Shown here: piece by piece, positions 22,650 to 35,200 of the stretch
Position numbering within the stretch: position 1 is the stretch's first letter
How the letters are laid out: the number at the start of each line of letters is the position of its first letter
NCBI GenBank assembly: GCA_947650285.1
Contig: CANTFL010000086.1
Location: 310,001-374,000, forward strand
DNA from: Hyaloperonospora brassicae
Taxonomy: Eukaryota > Oomycota > Peronosporomycetes > Peronosporales > Peronosporaceae
Length of the DNA: 64,000 nt
Direction: 5' to 3'
Notes under the pieces: generated by a model
Databases searched by the model: none
Told to the model about the DNA's origin: nothing
What the model saw: only the letters and a program-made list of their open reading frames with translations
Made by a program: the position numbers and the translations under genes

Positions 22650-25600
22650 GACTGCTGCGTGCGAGACGGGAGTAAGATGCTGCTGATCTGGGCTGCTGCT
22701 CAAAGGCCGAATGGAGAACCAATCGCTCAGAGGCCACAGAATAGCTTGTCGAGCTCTTTTGTTGCATCGCGCGACGCGCGGGACCGGTTCAGCTTCCTCT
22801 GCGAAGATGTATGGCGAGCTACTCCAGCGCGGCGGCTTGAACCGAACCGCGTATTTTGGGGTCCACGTCGACTACTTTGGGCGTTGACACTCTCTGGATC
22901 GAGTTTTTGTCGTCACGGGTACGACGAGAGCAGAAAAAGCAAAATTGCCAAGCTTTGATCGATTACGATTGGTGCGAATTGGATGTTGTGCCTTGCCTCT
23001 TTGGGTCTCACAAAAAGATGATGTGCACGACCGCAATTCAGATATGGTTATCCCCGCGTGCGTAGATCGCAAAAGTGCCTTGAGAAAAGCACTTGCTTTT
23101 CGGCGCTGAATAAAGCACTTGCGTTTCACTTTTTCTATCCGCAAAAAAGGACGGTCTGTCAAATTGGCAAGTGGCCAGGCAATTCGATCCGTGAGTGGGT
23201 CGGGTTTTTGGCTTCTTGGGTTCAACCAGTGTTGACAGTGCAGTAAGAGTGCATGGGTGCAACTACTCTACCGTCAGATCAGCACCATTTGACTGTGCCA
23301 ACTATCGCGCATCAAGCGCCTACACACTACAGATACATGTCTTCTCCATTCTTTTCTTCTCGCAATCGGTCAGGTACAGAGTGTTTCGAGCTGGCTCCTG
23401 TTGCTCGTTTGTGCACACTGCCACTATCACGCAAACTGACAAAGCAAAGACCCGTCAGCAGGTCATCGACAGTGCTTCACTTCAGAGACCAACTGCATGA
23501 CATGCTAAGTAGCAAGCGAATAGTTAGTACATGTACATCGGACTTGAGCAGACTCCTGTACTAGCACATCATCTGTATGAGTGTTCCCGATTGACGAATC
23601 CCTGAGTCACGCGCTTGTACAAGCTCGAGTCTCAAGGAAGTCGATTCTAGCTTTCTCCATGCGCACTGTGATGGTTCCAAGTGCATGTGGCTCAGACAAC
23701 CACACGACCAAACGCGAATACATTGCCGACTGCATGTTCAGCTTTACAAGCTGCTCTGAGTCTCTGCTGGCACAACAAAGAAACGTTGCGCCACGACAAG
23801 GCAAAGACTGTCGGACCATAAACACAGCCTACATGATGGGTCGGTTGTGCTTCCGACAAACAGCGATGACGTGATTGCCAAGCCGAAGGTATGGAATGAA
23901 ACGGCTAGTACTCGGAATCTATCTGTCAGGTCCAAGGAGGCGCGCAAGTCATTATTGCATCGGATAAGAAAGCGAAGATCATTGACCCCACCTTCAGTAA
24001 GGATGAGAGCTGCCTCCAATGATGACACGCGCAGTACCAGTGAAGGCGCGATCAAGCAATGTGTTGCAAACCTTATCTACCGTCAACCATACATACACCG
24101 ATTCCGAGCTGAGACCCTTGATCCGTTTGCAAACGCAATTGAGTAAGACAGTCACGTGTTACAGTGCACAGAAGAAAAGTAGTCGCGCGAGCGTTTTTCG
24201 GTATACCTGTCTTCACGGCCTCTGACTCCACTGAACTGCAAGCTACACTGAAGTCGAGCTCGTTCACGCTGCAGACGATGTCGAACGAAACAATGGCTGA
24301 ACAGATCCAAGTTGCCATGAAGCGACAGGTCAATTGCAAATCGATGCAATAAAACAGTGAACTGTCCCACTACAAAACACATTTGGACTGAACAATTACG
24401 GACGCCGTGGCGGATGGATCCCCAGAGAGACAGGTGAACGCTTCGTAAGAACGCAATGATCTGAACGTTGACGACTGGACTCCCTTCCCTTGTGCTGTTG
24501 TACCTGACGGTCTCATCGTATCCATTGACGCATGAGGTCGAGAATATCCTTCCGGCAGTCCTCACCTGTGTCCTTTACGTTTTTGCCTTTGACGTTGGAG
24601 CACATCGGTATACGTCTCGCGAAGTCAGGGTGCTGCCGCGCCGGCTGTTGCAACTTCAACTGCGTCGTAGGAAGCGATGGGTTGGAAGCTGCGTGTTGCT
24701 GTCTTAGCAACGACGGCCGACATCAGCGATGGCACTTTGCTCAGCATAGTACAAACGACTGCTTTTGATCAGATAGGACTGCACCATTTCGATCACAGCT
24801 ACCGCGTGACAACAGTTGAGACTAGCTGCTAATATTCAGGCATGGGAAAGCTGTTGCGATGCGACTACATCGACCACTACATTGCGCTGTGTGCAAGTGA
24901 GGGAATATCTGAACGGGACGCGTCAGACTCGTAACTTTTGCTTTCGTCTTGACCTACCGCTTTCGCTTGTCAGAATGAGTACATACGATGTCAGAACGAA
25001 GGACAGCAAAGCGCGTGGAAAGGATCAGTATATGTGAATGTCGTGGGTCATGTCGAACGAGCGCATGTTTGACTGCACAAGTTGAAGCTGATGGTAAGCC
25101 ATGCGTCGATCTGCGGAATTGTTCTGTTTCGGGATAGCTGAGCAAACAGCTGCTGCCGACAAGAAGAATGGAGTCTGGCTCTCTTACTAATTACCGGTAG
25201 AAACCAGCTCTATTCTCAATGAAAAGCGGCCGTACCGTCCCACATTCGTCACGCGCTCCCATACCGCGCCAAAACGCGCGTTTCAGCGCTCTCATGCTTT
25301 TATACGTGCGTTTATGCGTGTTTTTACGTCCGTGTTACCATGCGCAAGTTTCGCCACGCCGCGGCGCGAATACACCACATGCGAGTCGCAATGGCAGAGA
25401 ACACGTGAGCTCGAGTTTCCGCTTGGCGATAACGGAGCAGTCGGTCGCATATCCGCCGACGCCCTCTGCGAAGACGTCTCAACATGTGCCACTTTTGTGG
25501 CCACTCCCACCATACTCAGCCAACAACGTGAACGCCATCGGCGCTGTGTTATGTCAACGACACACGCAAAGGCAAACTGCGCCATTGTCGATTGGCACTT

Positions 25601-28123
25601 CTTCGTCGGTAAGACGTCCGGTCAACGTCGACCACATGTGAAGCGCCACGAAAGCCGCTTTTGCATCGAAAGCGGCGGTCACGATCGGCGCACGACGGAC
25701 TCCACCGAGATGCAAACGAGCTGTCGACGTGACGTTGTTCATGGACTGTCCGTGTCGTGCACGAACGCACTGTCCCGCGCGGGTCTGGCTCTTTTCGCAC
25801 TTTCGTTCGAGGCAGCAGCAAAAGCAGTAGCGTCCTTACCACTTGGGCTTGGAAACGTCCACGAGGTCAAATCTACTGCACGAGACGTGAGGAATGGGCT
25901 TGGAATGCTGCAACGCAGACACGAACGCGGGACCGTGTGCTGCTCGTGCTCCATACTTGAGGGCAAAGGTGCACTCGATGACGCGTACCCTCATCGAAGG
26001 ACGAGAGAGGGACGAGCAGCAGCGACTACCACTACTACAATTCGACGAACCAGTCGGTGGTGTGGGTCCACTTAAAGCAAACCGGGGTGGGAGTCAGGAG
26101 CACTGCCGTCGCTGCGAGTGTTGTAATGGGGTCTTTAATCGCGTGCAAACACGCAGTCTAGCGAGATCGTGGACTCGAGGGCAGGGCAGCATTAGGAACG
26201 CGTCCAAGTCGCGCGACACGCCCATTTGACGTCAACACGACACGGATGGTGTGGCTCATGGGATTATAGAGGTTTAGCGTCAAGTCGTGTGGGCCGCCTA
26301 TCTGCGTGTCAGTCAATCGGTCCGTTGTCAGTTCGGCTATCCATCGATCCGCTGTGCTCTCCCTCTGATAAGCTATGGATTTCGCAGATGCAGATTTCAT
26401 TGACGTCGCGAAGGCAAACACTTATCAGGTTGTTCGGTGGGGGTAGTCTTTGTGTGAGTGCGTGACAGTCAATCGATTGATTAAAAAGTTGACGACCACA
26501 AGCGAATGAAAGGAACGTCACCGCTCACTCCACCGAGTCAAAACCACTCGAAAAACAAGGCAGAAATCCATTACGAGAATGCAGATCTTCAGACTGCTAC
26601 TGACAAGGTGCTTTACGCGCAGGCCCCTCAGTGAGCCCGACACGTATCCGAAGGCGCGAGACACGTTCCTTACGCTTTCCATGTCGTTCGAATCTATCGT
26701 GAAAGCCGTCGTTATGCAGTGGCTTGACAACGTCTCGTTGAGACGACAAAGCTGCGTCACAAGCCACAGATGACTTCCAGCTTCACCATATCAAGGTGCA
26801 GCCCTTCTCACAAGATGCGACAGACGTGATGCAGCCGATGGATGACGGTAAGCCACTCGATATGGGAGCTGCATCACTACCGCTACAATATCTGTAGAAT
26901 GCGGTCGATCGTGACGCGGGTGGGGACGTCAGCGATATATACAAAGCTGACCGACTTGTTTCCATGCATTGATTGGTACCAACCTGGACCGAGTCTTGAT
27001 CACTGCCATTTTCGATCGCTCCAACCATACACGGACGTACACAAAGTGTCTTGTTTTGCCAACCGCTACGGAGATGGCGAGCAGCGCAGACGGTCCCAAC
27101 AAGATTGAGAAGACGAACAACAAATTACAACAACGACTGAGAGCTGAGCATAAACGTGTCCGGACGTCCATGTCGATACCGGAGTTTCGTGTCACATCGC
27201 TCGCGCCGACGCCGAATCCTTGGACGAGGGGCAAAAGGCAGAGATGACGAAGAAGGCAGTGAACTCATGGAAATGTGGCACCCGTCGTGGAAAGGTTCAC
27301 CAGGACCGAAAGACCAACGTAACGTCTTACGTGGTGCCTGCTCTTTGCCCAATGTATCCTACATAATCACCGGGCTGTACGTAGACAGAGTTCTCCGCGG
27401 CCTTACTTTGCAACGCACACGACACCCGATCAACCCTTACACCCCCACCCGACCACACGCGTTATCAACGACGATCGTAGCGTAGACCCACACCCAGCAC
27501 CACCCCACCAACAAGTCACGCGCCTGGACATAACACAGCAAACCAAAGTCGTCGATAAAGTCCATCTCGCTCCTTCCGGCCATACACCGAGAACAACCAC
27601 CACCAGCACAGCAGCAGTCATCAAACGAGCCTCAAAGACGCACTTCACGACCCACTTGCTCAAGCAACCCACTTACCCACCTTACCCATCTAGCACCCCA
27701 CCACCTACCAGAGGCTATCACGTACGAAAGGACCACTTCTCGCAGGGACCACCAAAGAGCACGGCACCTGTCACTACTCAATGTCTCTCTCTCTGTCACT
27801 CACTCACTCACTCGCTCGCTCGCGCCGGCCGTCCCGTCTGACGATCGTTCCATGCGCCCGTTTCGTTGCGCACGACGACTTTTGAACACTCACTCGTTCG
27901 TTCGTTCGTGTCCGTCCGTCCGTCCCGTCTGCCGACAGCAACACACTGCGCCCGTCTTCCCAACCGACGAACCGACCGACCGGCGAATCGACCGACCGAC
28001 CGACCGACAGACTACACGACAACCGGACGCCCCACACGACAACCGGCCGCGCCCGTACGCCCCCACCGCGCAAGTCCTCTCTCGCTGCGGTCCTGACGTC
28101 GCTGCGGCCGTCCCCGTTGCCCC
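22650..28123. other. Gene-poor region of about 5.5 kb
   Basis: No reading frame in this stretch could be tied to a family on either strand. The longest open frame (25314-26075 +) has an unlikely composition and is overlapped by open frames on the other strand. A few short pieces read like old coding sequence, for example near 23930-24010 (+, VQGGAQVIIASDKKAKIIDP), 24513-24600 (-, GKNVKDTGEDCRKDILDL) and 26250-26310 (-, DLTLNLYNPMSHTIRVVLTS), but no splice pattern joins them. C-rich sequence occupies about 27425-27720. The far right must hold the promoter of the PH-RasGAP gene. Confidence 0.5.
27787..28012. repeat. Cluster of tetranucleotide repeats
   Basis: Consecutive short tandem runs directly visible: CTCT/CACT/CGCT units (about 27787-27830), GTTC units (about 27896-27909), GTCC units (about 27910-27926) and GACC/ACCG units (about 27968-28011). 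They lie in the upstream region of the PH-RasGAP gene, ending about 110 bases before its start codon. Confidence 0.85.
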
Positions 28124-31100
28124 ATGGCCGCTGCGCTGCGCTCGCCCACGACGTGTGTCCAGCCACTCCGCGACAGCTGCCGCGCGTCCACTCGCCGGCT
28201 CTCGATGCAGCTCGTGGCCGCCTGCGACGAGAGCGCAGAGGCCGTTGCTGCACTGCCGTTCGAGCGGCCCGAGCACGTACAGTGCCCCGAGCTGCTGCTC
28301 ACGGGGCTCGAGCTCGAGGCGCGCACGCCGCTGCGGCTGCTGCACAAGAAGGGCCGACGCTTTGAGTCGCCGTGGGAGCCGTTTTTCGTCGGCATTTACG
28401 CGCACGCGCTGTTTTACTTTGCCGACCGAAGCGATTGGCCGCAGGGCGTTGTGCCGCTCGTGAATGCCGACGTGAAGGCCGTGGACCGCATCTTTCGACA
28501 GGGCGATGGCCATCGTGGAGGCGACGAGTGCGGGCCGTGCTGGAAAGTCACGTCCTGCAGTGGACGTGTGCTGCTGTTTCGCGCGCCGTCGCACGACGCG
28601 CGCGTCGAGTGGATCGAGCAGCTCCGGCGCGCGGCAGGTGGGAAGCGACGGAGTTTGGTCGCAACGACCACCAACATGGACGGAAAAGCTGCACTGGCGT
28701 TGGCACGGAGACTCGTGCGGTCGGCGAGCTCGGCGTCGACAGGAACGACGGGGCAGGTTTCGCCGCGCATTCGGACGGCCTCGTCGTGTGGACGGTGGCC
28801 GAAGAAACTGATTGTTGAAGACGAGCGAGACCAGGCAGAGCGACTGCACGAGGCGCTGCGGATGGTGGAGAAGCAGCGGTATGAGATCAACGAGCTACGG
28901 GAACGGCTAAAGACGTATGAACGTGCGGGGCAGAAAGGGGGTAGCAAGGAGAGAGGACACGAGGGTCGAAGACAGACGGAAGCGACCGATACGAGACACT
29001 CTGACGTCGACGAGCGTCGTCGAGGCGAAGCGGACACTGCACAACCGGAACGAGCTGGACAGAGTGACGATGATGAAAACGAGCTGGATGTGTACGCGAT
29101 GCTGAACGATGTTCCGATTGAATCGTGCAAGGGATCTCGCCCTTCGGCGATATCTGACGTGCTCTCTGACGATAGGGATACGTCGTCGACCGAGGAAGAC
29201 GGGAACGAGGGCGACGACGAGAGCGCTAACGATTGTGTGTCTGATGATAAGCAAGGAGATGGAAAGGAAGATACTCAGATTTGCAAAATCGTGGATGAGC
29301 TACCGGAGACGTGTTCAGGTCACAAGGACAAATTGGCTGCTGAGGCTGACCCAGCTCAATTACAAACTGGGTCAGCGAGTCCAACTCGTGACGACTCGCT
29401 TTCATTCTCGAGGAAGTCGCCTACGTTGACGTTGCCTCAGGAAGAGGCTGTGTCGGCTGCGGCGAAGCCTATGTCTGCAGCTTTTTCGATGTTCTCGTTG
29501 GATGTAGCATCGATGCATTGCCATGGCGCAGCGGAAACGGAATCACTCCAGCAGCAAGCAGCAGAAAATGAATCGATCCAGCAGCAAGCAGCGGAGCTGG
29601 TCGAGATGGCGCGTAACTTGAATAAGGATGACGGCAGCGACGACGGCTCGCTAGCCTCCAGTTTCATAGGATCACATAGTGGTGCTGGCATGCTTGATTC
29701 GAATGCTGGTGCTGGAAACGACTTCTTGCAGCAGCAAGCGATGGAGCTCGCTGAGATTGCTCGCAGCTTGCAGTCTTCGTTTCGAGCGGATCCTAAGCCG
29801 TCAAAGGTGATATATGTTGTGTCGATCCACAGACCGCTGAAGCATTTCGAACTGACAGGTTATGCTCTGTGATGGCGTTGCTGACCAGGTTACGTCAACA
29901 TCGACTTCAAGTTCATCACCACTCCTTGATTCGCAAGGTTCTTTTTCCGGTATGGCCGTCGTTAGTACATGTGACACGGATTGATGCTGAATCAGGTGTG
30001 TCCATGTGTTTTGTTGTTGAACTGCAGGCGTCACGGACTTTGGCCTGGATCAGATCAACTCGAACGGCAGCGACGATAGCATTTTCTCCATTACACAAGA
30101 TGATCTTTTCTTTGATGAAGACGAGGATGGCGAGATTGAGCGTCTGTCCGAGTTTGACGCGGTAAGCCGTGCACTTTTCTATGCAAGTACGTGTTATTGC
30201 TAATTGCGCGCTTCTACTGTATAGTCGGACAGCCAGTTTTTGGAGGCGAGTGGCTTCCTGGACTCAGTTCACCAAGTCATGAAAGACTTCATTGTGTCCA
30301 CTCGGCCGGATCAGTCGTGTGTTTCGGAGCAGTCAGTCATCAATGAAGAAGTCGCTGCCAAAGAGAGTGACGTCGAGTCGCCAAGGGATGTCCACGGTCT
30401 TGAGAAGAATCATAGGCAGCGTGCCTTACGAATGGAGACTCCCGCGGACGGGTTGCCCAGCGGAACGAGTCCGAGGATCCGCAGTCTCTTTTCTCATGCT
30501 CGTTCAGCGCGTGACTACTTCAGCGGAGACTCCGACCGAGCTCATTTGCCGCATTTACCGAAGGACATTTCGTCATTGGTCGTCGAGGACACGATGTCAG
30601 TTGTTGCTTCGATCCTTCAGAGCGCGGGGCGTGAAGACAAGATGCGTTTGTTATCTCCTTTCCTCCGCATCTTTGGAAGCCACAACCGCCTTAGCCACCT
30701 CATCCGTTGGGCAATCGAGATCGAGGTAGCTTCTGTCATTAACGTGGCAACGCTCTTCCGCTCGGATGACTATGCGAGCAGGTTTGTTTCCACGTACAGT
30801 AAGGCGATCGGGTCGAAGTTCATCCGTCTAGCTTTATCCGATCCGATCCGCCAGATATTTAAGTTGAAGATTGCCGACATGGAGCTGAACCCGCATAAGG
30901 AGGAGTCGCTGCAAGATGAGGCACAAGCGGGTTCTAATGCCGCGAACTTGATGAGGGCGTGTCAAAATATCATTGACTCGATCATGACGAACACCCACTG
31001 CGTACGTACTTGGCCGTCGAGTTCCCTGTATCGTTGTTGAGATGACTGAGCATTGTGTGTGTCCTCTATTGTGCAGATCCCGTCTTCATATTTCCACATT

Positions 31101-31910
31101 TGCTCCCATTTGAACTCGGTGGTTATCAGTCGTTTTGATGGTTCAAAAGAAGGTGTAGAGGCGGAGGATGCATCGACGTTGACTCGGGTAAGTGCGCGCC
31201 TAATCAACGGCTGTAGCAGGGAAGGAAAGACGACGAATGCTGATTTGACGGTGCTTGCTTTCGCTCTTATAGTCCGTGATCGGAGGGTTTCTCTTCCTCC
31301 GCTTCGTTTGCCCAGCCATTACCACCCCGCATTTGTACGGACTAACGAAGCTGCTGCCTCCGCCTGAGACGCGCCGTGTACTCGTGCTGGTCACAAAGCT
31401 GCTGTTCAAAACAGCGACTGGCGTGAAATTTGGAGACCGCGAGCCTCAATTCGAGTACGTGACGCACGAGAGATGTATGTTTCTGCTTTCCGCTTGCTGA
31501 CTCTATTCGCTGGCGCCTCACTGTCTTTTAGGGCTCTCAATCCATTCATCGAGAAGAACTCTCCAGCCATCCAGCAGCTTTTCGCCAACTTGGCGATGTC
31601 ACCAAGTCAAGATATCGACGAATGCTTCGCTTCTGATAGCCGCAAGATCTACTCGCACGTATCTTCGTCGCAGTTGGTCGAAGATCTGGAGATCATCCGG
31701 TCTGTCTCGGAGAAGAATATTGAAGATATTGCGAAGAAGCTGGAGGGCTGCGATTGTGCACCCGGGGTGACAGACAACTTCAAGGCAGCTGTGCTACCGA
31801 GCTCCGATCCACTGCAGAAGAGCTCGTTGACGAAGAAATTGAGTGCCAACATGAAGTTCCTTAGCGGCTTTGGTAAGAAGCCCAAGACGCAGAAACAGTC
31901 CGACCAGTGA
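28124..31910 (+). CDS. PH-domain Ras GTPase-activating protein
   Basis: Probable Ras-GAP that switches off Ras-like GTPases at membranes. Seven exons with agreeing phases: 28124-29806, 29859-29949, 30028-30161, 30225-31001, 31077-31187, 31273-31454 and 31532-31910 (about 1,118 residues). Order: PH domain (about 55-175), a coiled coil (about 230-270), a long acidic Ser-rich linker with three QQQA-containing helices (about 465-555), an acidic patch, and the RasGAP domain (about 750-1010). The latter shows the arginine-finger segment NVATLFR and the signature FLFLRFVCPAI. The tail is Lys-rich. The exon 2 acceptor could be 30 bases further on (29889) without changing the frame. The linker is unrelated to known GAP regions I recognise. 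Substrate GTPase unknown. Confidence 0.88.
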
Positions 31911-32275
31911 GTCGTCACTCACAGTAGCAGCACACCACTTCAGTCGCCCTCGTCAGCGTCACAAATTTAAGACGCGGCCGGCGCTCCAGGGGGACCTCCG
32001 AAGGCCCTCACGGCAGCAACGGGGGCCCTCTTTGTGCAGTAGTATACTTCAGCGAAGTACGATATATGTTGAAGCGTATGCCCATCGCGCTCTGTTCTCG
32101 CGTGCCCGTCGCGCTCTGTTCTCGTGTGAAGAAGAAGAACCAACTGAAATACAACTCTACGAACAAAGACACGTCTACTATTTCCATGTGAAACGCGCCC
32201 GTAAATGGGCGGTCTCACTTAGGTTCTGCAGTCCACCTCAGACACGACACGTACGCGGCTGCACACATGAGTCCG
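31911..32275. other. Convergent intergenic region
   Basis: 365 bases between convergent stop codons. It contains a G/C-rich stretch (about 31975-32030) and then the near-duplicate words CCATCGCGCTCTGTTCTCGCG and CCGTCGCGCTCTGTTCTCGTG about 22 bases apart (near 32083-32128). No gene is recognised. Confidence 0.45.
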
Positions 32276-35200
32276 TTAATTAGCAGCATCACCGTCGGGA
32301 GTGCTACTACCATCCGGCGCATGAGGCGTCGGCAATTCAAACGGAGCCGCGTTCGCTGGAATGGCAGAAAAGTCGTTGGTAGAAAAAGCTCGACGTGTTT
32401 GCGACAGCGACGGGTTCATACCTGCCGCAGCGAGTCGTTGCTCTTCCTGCTGCCGACTCTGCTGCGCGACCTTCCGCTCTTCCTCGGCCATAATGGCCTG
32501 CAAACGGCTCGACGAATCCTGCAGCGCACTCAGCTCCGACTCCGACATGTTCCTTAGCACCGCGTTGAGCGTGCTGTCACTCATAGCGTGCATCAGGTCT
32601 TCTTTCTTCTGAGACCCAGCGTCACGGATGTCTGTCTCACTGCCGCTAGCAGTCAACACGTTGATGAACCGCTGCTGTTCGATGATCACCGAGCGCATCT
32701 GCTGCACCGACAAGTCATCGTCGCGGTCGTCATTGCTCGAGTTGGCTCGAAGGATGTCCTCGATCACTACGCCACGACTTAGAGCGTTGTTGTACAGCAG
32801 CCACGTCTGAATCTTGCCCGGGACGTACAGTGCTGCGAGCAACACGATCAGGCTCAGGGACACAAGGCCCAGCGCAGCGTCGTGCACAAAGTAAAGTGTA
32901 CCAACAAAGCGCGAGTTGGTGCCAACGAAGATCAGTGCCCAGCAGCCCACTGCCGCCGCGAGGTATCCCATGCTAAGGAAGCATTGCCACATACCGTCCA
33001 CGTACACGAAAGCGAGCATGAAGCTCGAGGCCAATACAAGCATCAAAATGAGCTTCAGGAAGCGGACAAGACCACTTTCCCCGAACGAGCGAGATGAGGT
33101 GAAAAACACTGCTTGGGCACTGAGGTAGACCGCGGCCATCGAGCAGCAAATGGACAGCGGGAGCCACGTGGACTGCGTAAGGATCGAGTGGTATTCGTCG
33201 TCTGTCGATGATATGGAGAATGCAATCAGCGCGAACAGCCCGCCCTTGATTGCAACGCACGCCTTTGCCCACGGTCGCATGGTGGCAAAGTACGCATTTT
33301 CCTCTTTGAACCACGCCTCCCACGACTGATTGGGGTTGCCACCGTCACCGCGCATCCACTTGAACCACAAGCGGAAATCTTCCATCACGTCAGACCACTC
33401 GAACGACAGAGGGTTGAACCAGAACGGCGACCAGTACCACGATATACACACGAGCCACAGCGACCACGTCATCGAGAAGTACTCGTGGCCGATCGTGAAA
33501 ATGAAGTAAACGGTCAGACCGGCGGCAATTTCAACGGCCGCGTACAAGTGACTGCTCGCATAGAACCGGTACAGCTCATCGAACGACGAGTGTTTCGTCA
33601 CGAATCCACGGCCCGTCGCACGGTATTTCGCACCGCCTGCAAGAATCGTCTGTCCAAAGTAAAACCACTTCGTGCCAATGTGGAACAAAAAGTACATTGG
33701 ACCGCCAGTCACGAACAGGACGAAAATCTCGCTCAGCGCAGCTTTGAAACCACGCTCGACGGAGATTGTCGCCAGCAACGGAGCAGTCGTGAAGAACGCG
33801 ACAGACCCCAGCATAATTTGCAGCGTGCTCAATAGTACGGGTTCGCGTCCGCCGACACCCTCCAGAGAAAGCAACGAGCGTAGCAAGTTGCAGTACAGCA
33901 GGAAGTAAACGGTCCAGATGATCACGGACGTCGAGAAGTAGAACCCTACATGGTTGTAGTAAAAGGAGAGCAGCTTAAAAAAGTCGAGGCGTTGGCCAAT
34001 TCGATACACGTCGCGCGAGAGCGACTGCTCGGCTGCCCCTTGAGCCAGCTTCGCCTCGAACTTGTAGATCTGCTGCATGCCGACATCACGTCCCTTGCCG
34101 CACTTCGTGTACTCCGGGAACGTCACGCATCCACCACGCATACAGTTGTTGTAACCAGCAAAGATGTCTTCGCTAAGATTGATGCCTTTGCTCGCCTTGC
34201 TAATGCCACCGCGCGTGATGAAGAAGAGCTTGTTGAACACGTCCGGATGGCCGTAGTGCAAACGCATTCGCAATGGACGCGCCAGCGTACGCTGGCTCAG
34301 CGTCACGAAGGATGTCTCTTGCAGCGCCATGTAGTTAGCCAACGAACTCACGCTGCCTGTAAAAATGTGCTCCGGAATTCCCACAATCGTATAAGGCCGA
34401 TCTTCAGTACCCTTGTCAAACTCTTCAAGCAAGTTCCGCATCTTCAATCCTTCTTCGAGGTACCCATCCTGGTTCATGTCAATCGTTTGCAAGTTTTCAC
34501 CACGAGTGAACACGATAGCCGCGTTTTGATTCTCAGGTTTACCCTCACCCAATATCGGATTGCCTGGAAGCCGTACACGGTACACTTCATGCACCGAGCC
34601 AAGTTCTTCGCCACCTTTGATGAGCACGGAAAAGTACGATTGCTCCTTTTGATAGTTCACGCGGACCTCGTCAATGTACGCCACACGAAGATTCGGGAAT
34701 CGGTGCAGCAAAAACTCGATGTCACTCGCCTTTGGATCGTTGTTCTTTTTCTGACGGCCGTAGATTTGGCAGGCCACGACGTACGTGAACTTGGTATTGA
34801 TCAGATCCTCCAGCTTCTGTTGCGGAACTTGTTCGATATCGGCAAGCAAACGGATAGCTGCTTCGCCGTACATCATGCCCTGTACGGTACGCGAAAGTGT
34901 CTGGCCGCGCAGTGATGCCCACATGCGCAACTCAATGGCGGTGTCCGGATTCTTCCAAATGTTCTTCTTAGGCTTTACGCGCTCCAAGAAGTTCTCCCAG
35001 TCCCGCTTGTACAGTGTCTGAAGGAACAGAAGGGTGTGTACATCAAGGCCGTCCTGCTTGCTCTCAAGATCCTTTCTCGAATACAAAACATCCTCCGCAT
35101 AAAACGGCGTTATGACACTCCATGACTTCATCTCTTCGAGCAATGGGGCTAGTGGCATATCCATGAAGAGCGAGTTCACAAAGAACAGCAACCGGCGACG

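Noticed and set aside
25314..26075. Open frame of 253 codons on + in the gene-poor region
   Set aside because: Arg/Ser/Thr-rich composition, no domain, and open frames also exist on the opposite strand, so chance is likely.
33950..34915. Open frame of 321 codons on +
   Set aside because: It lies wholly antisense to the conserved GT48 domain, whose protein sequence is clearly the real product.
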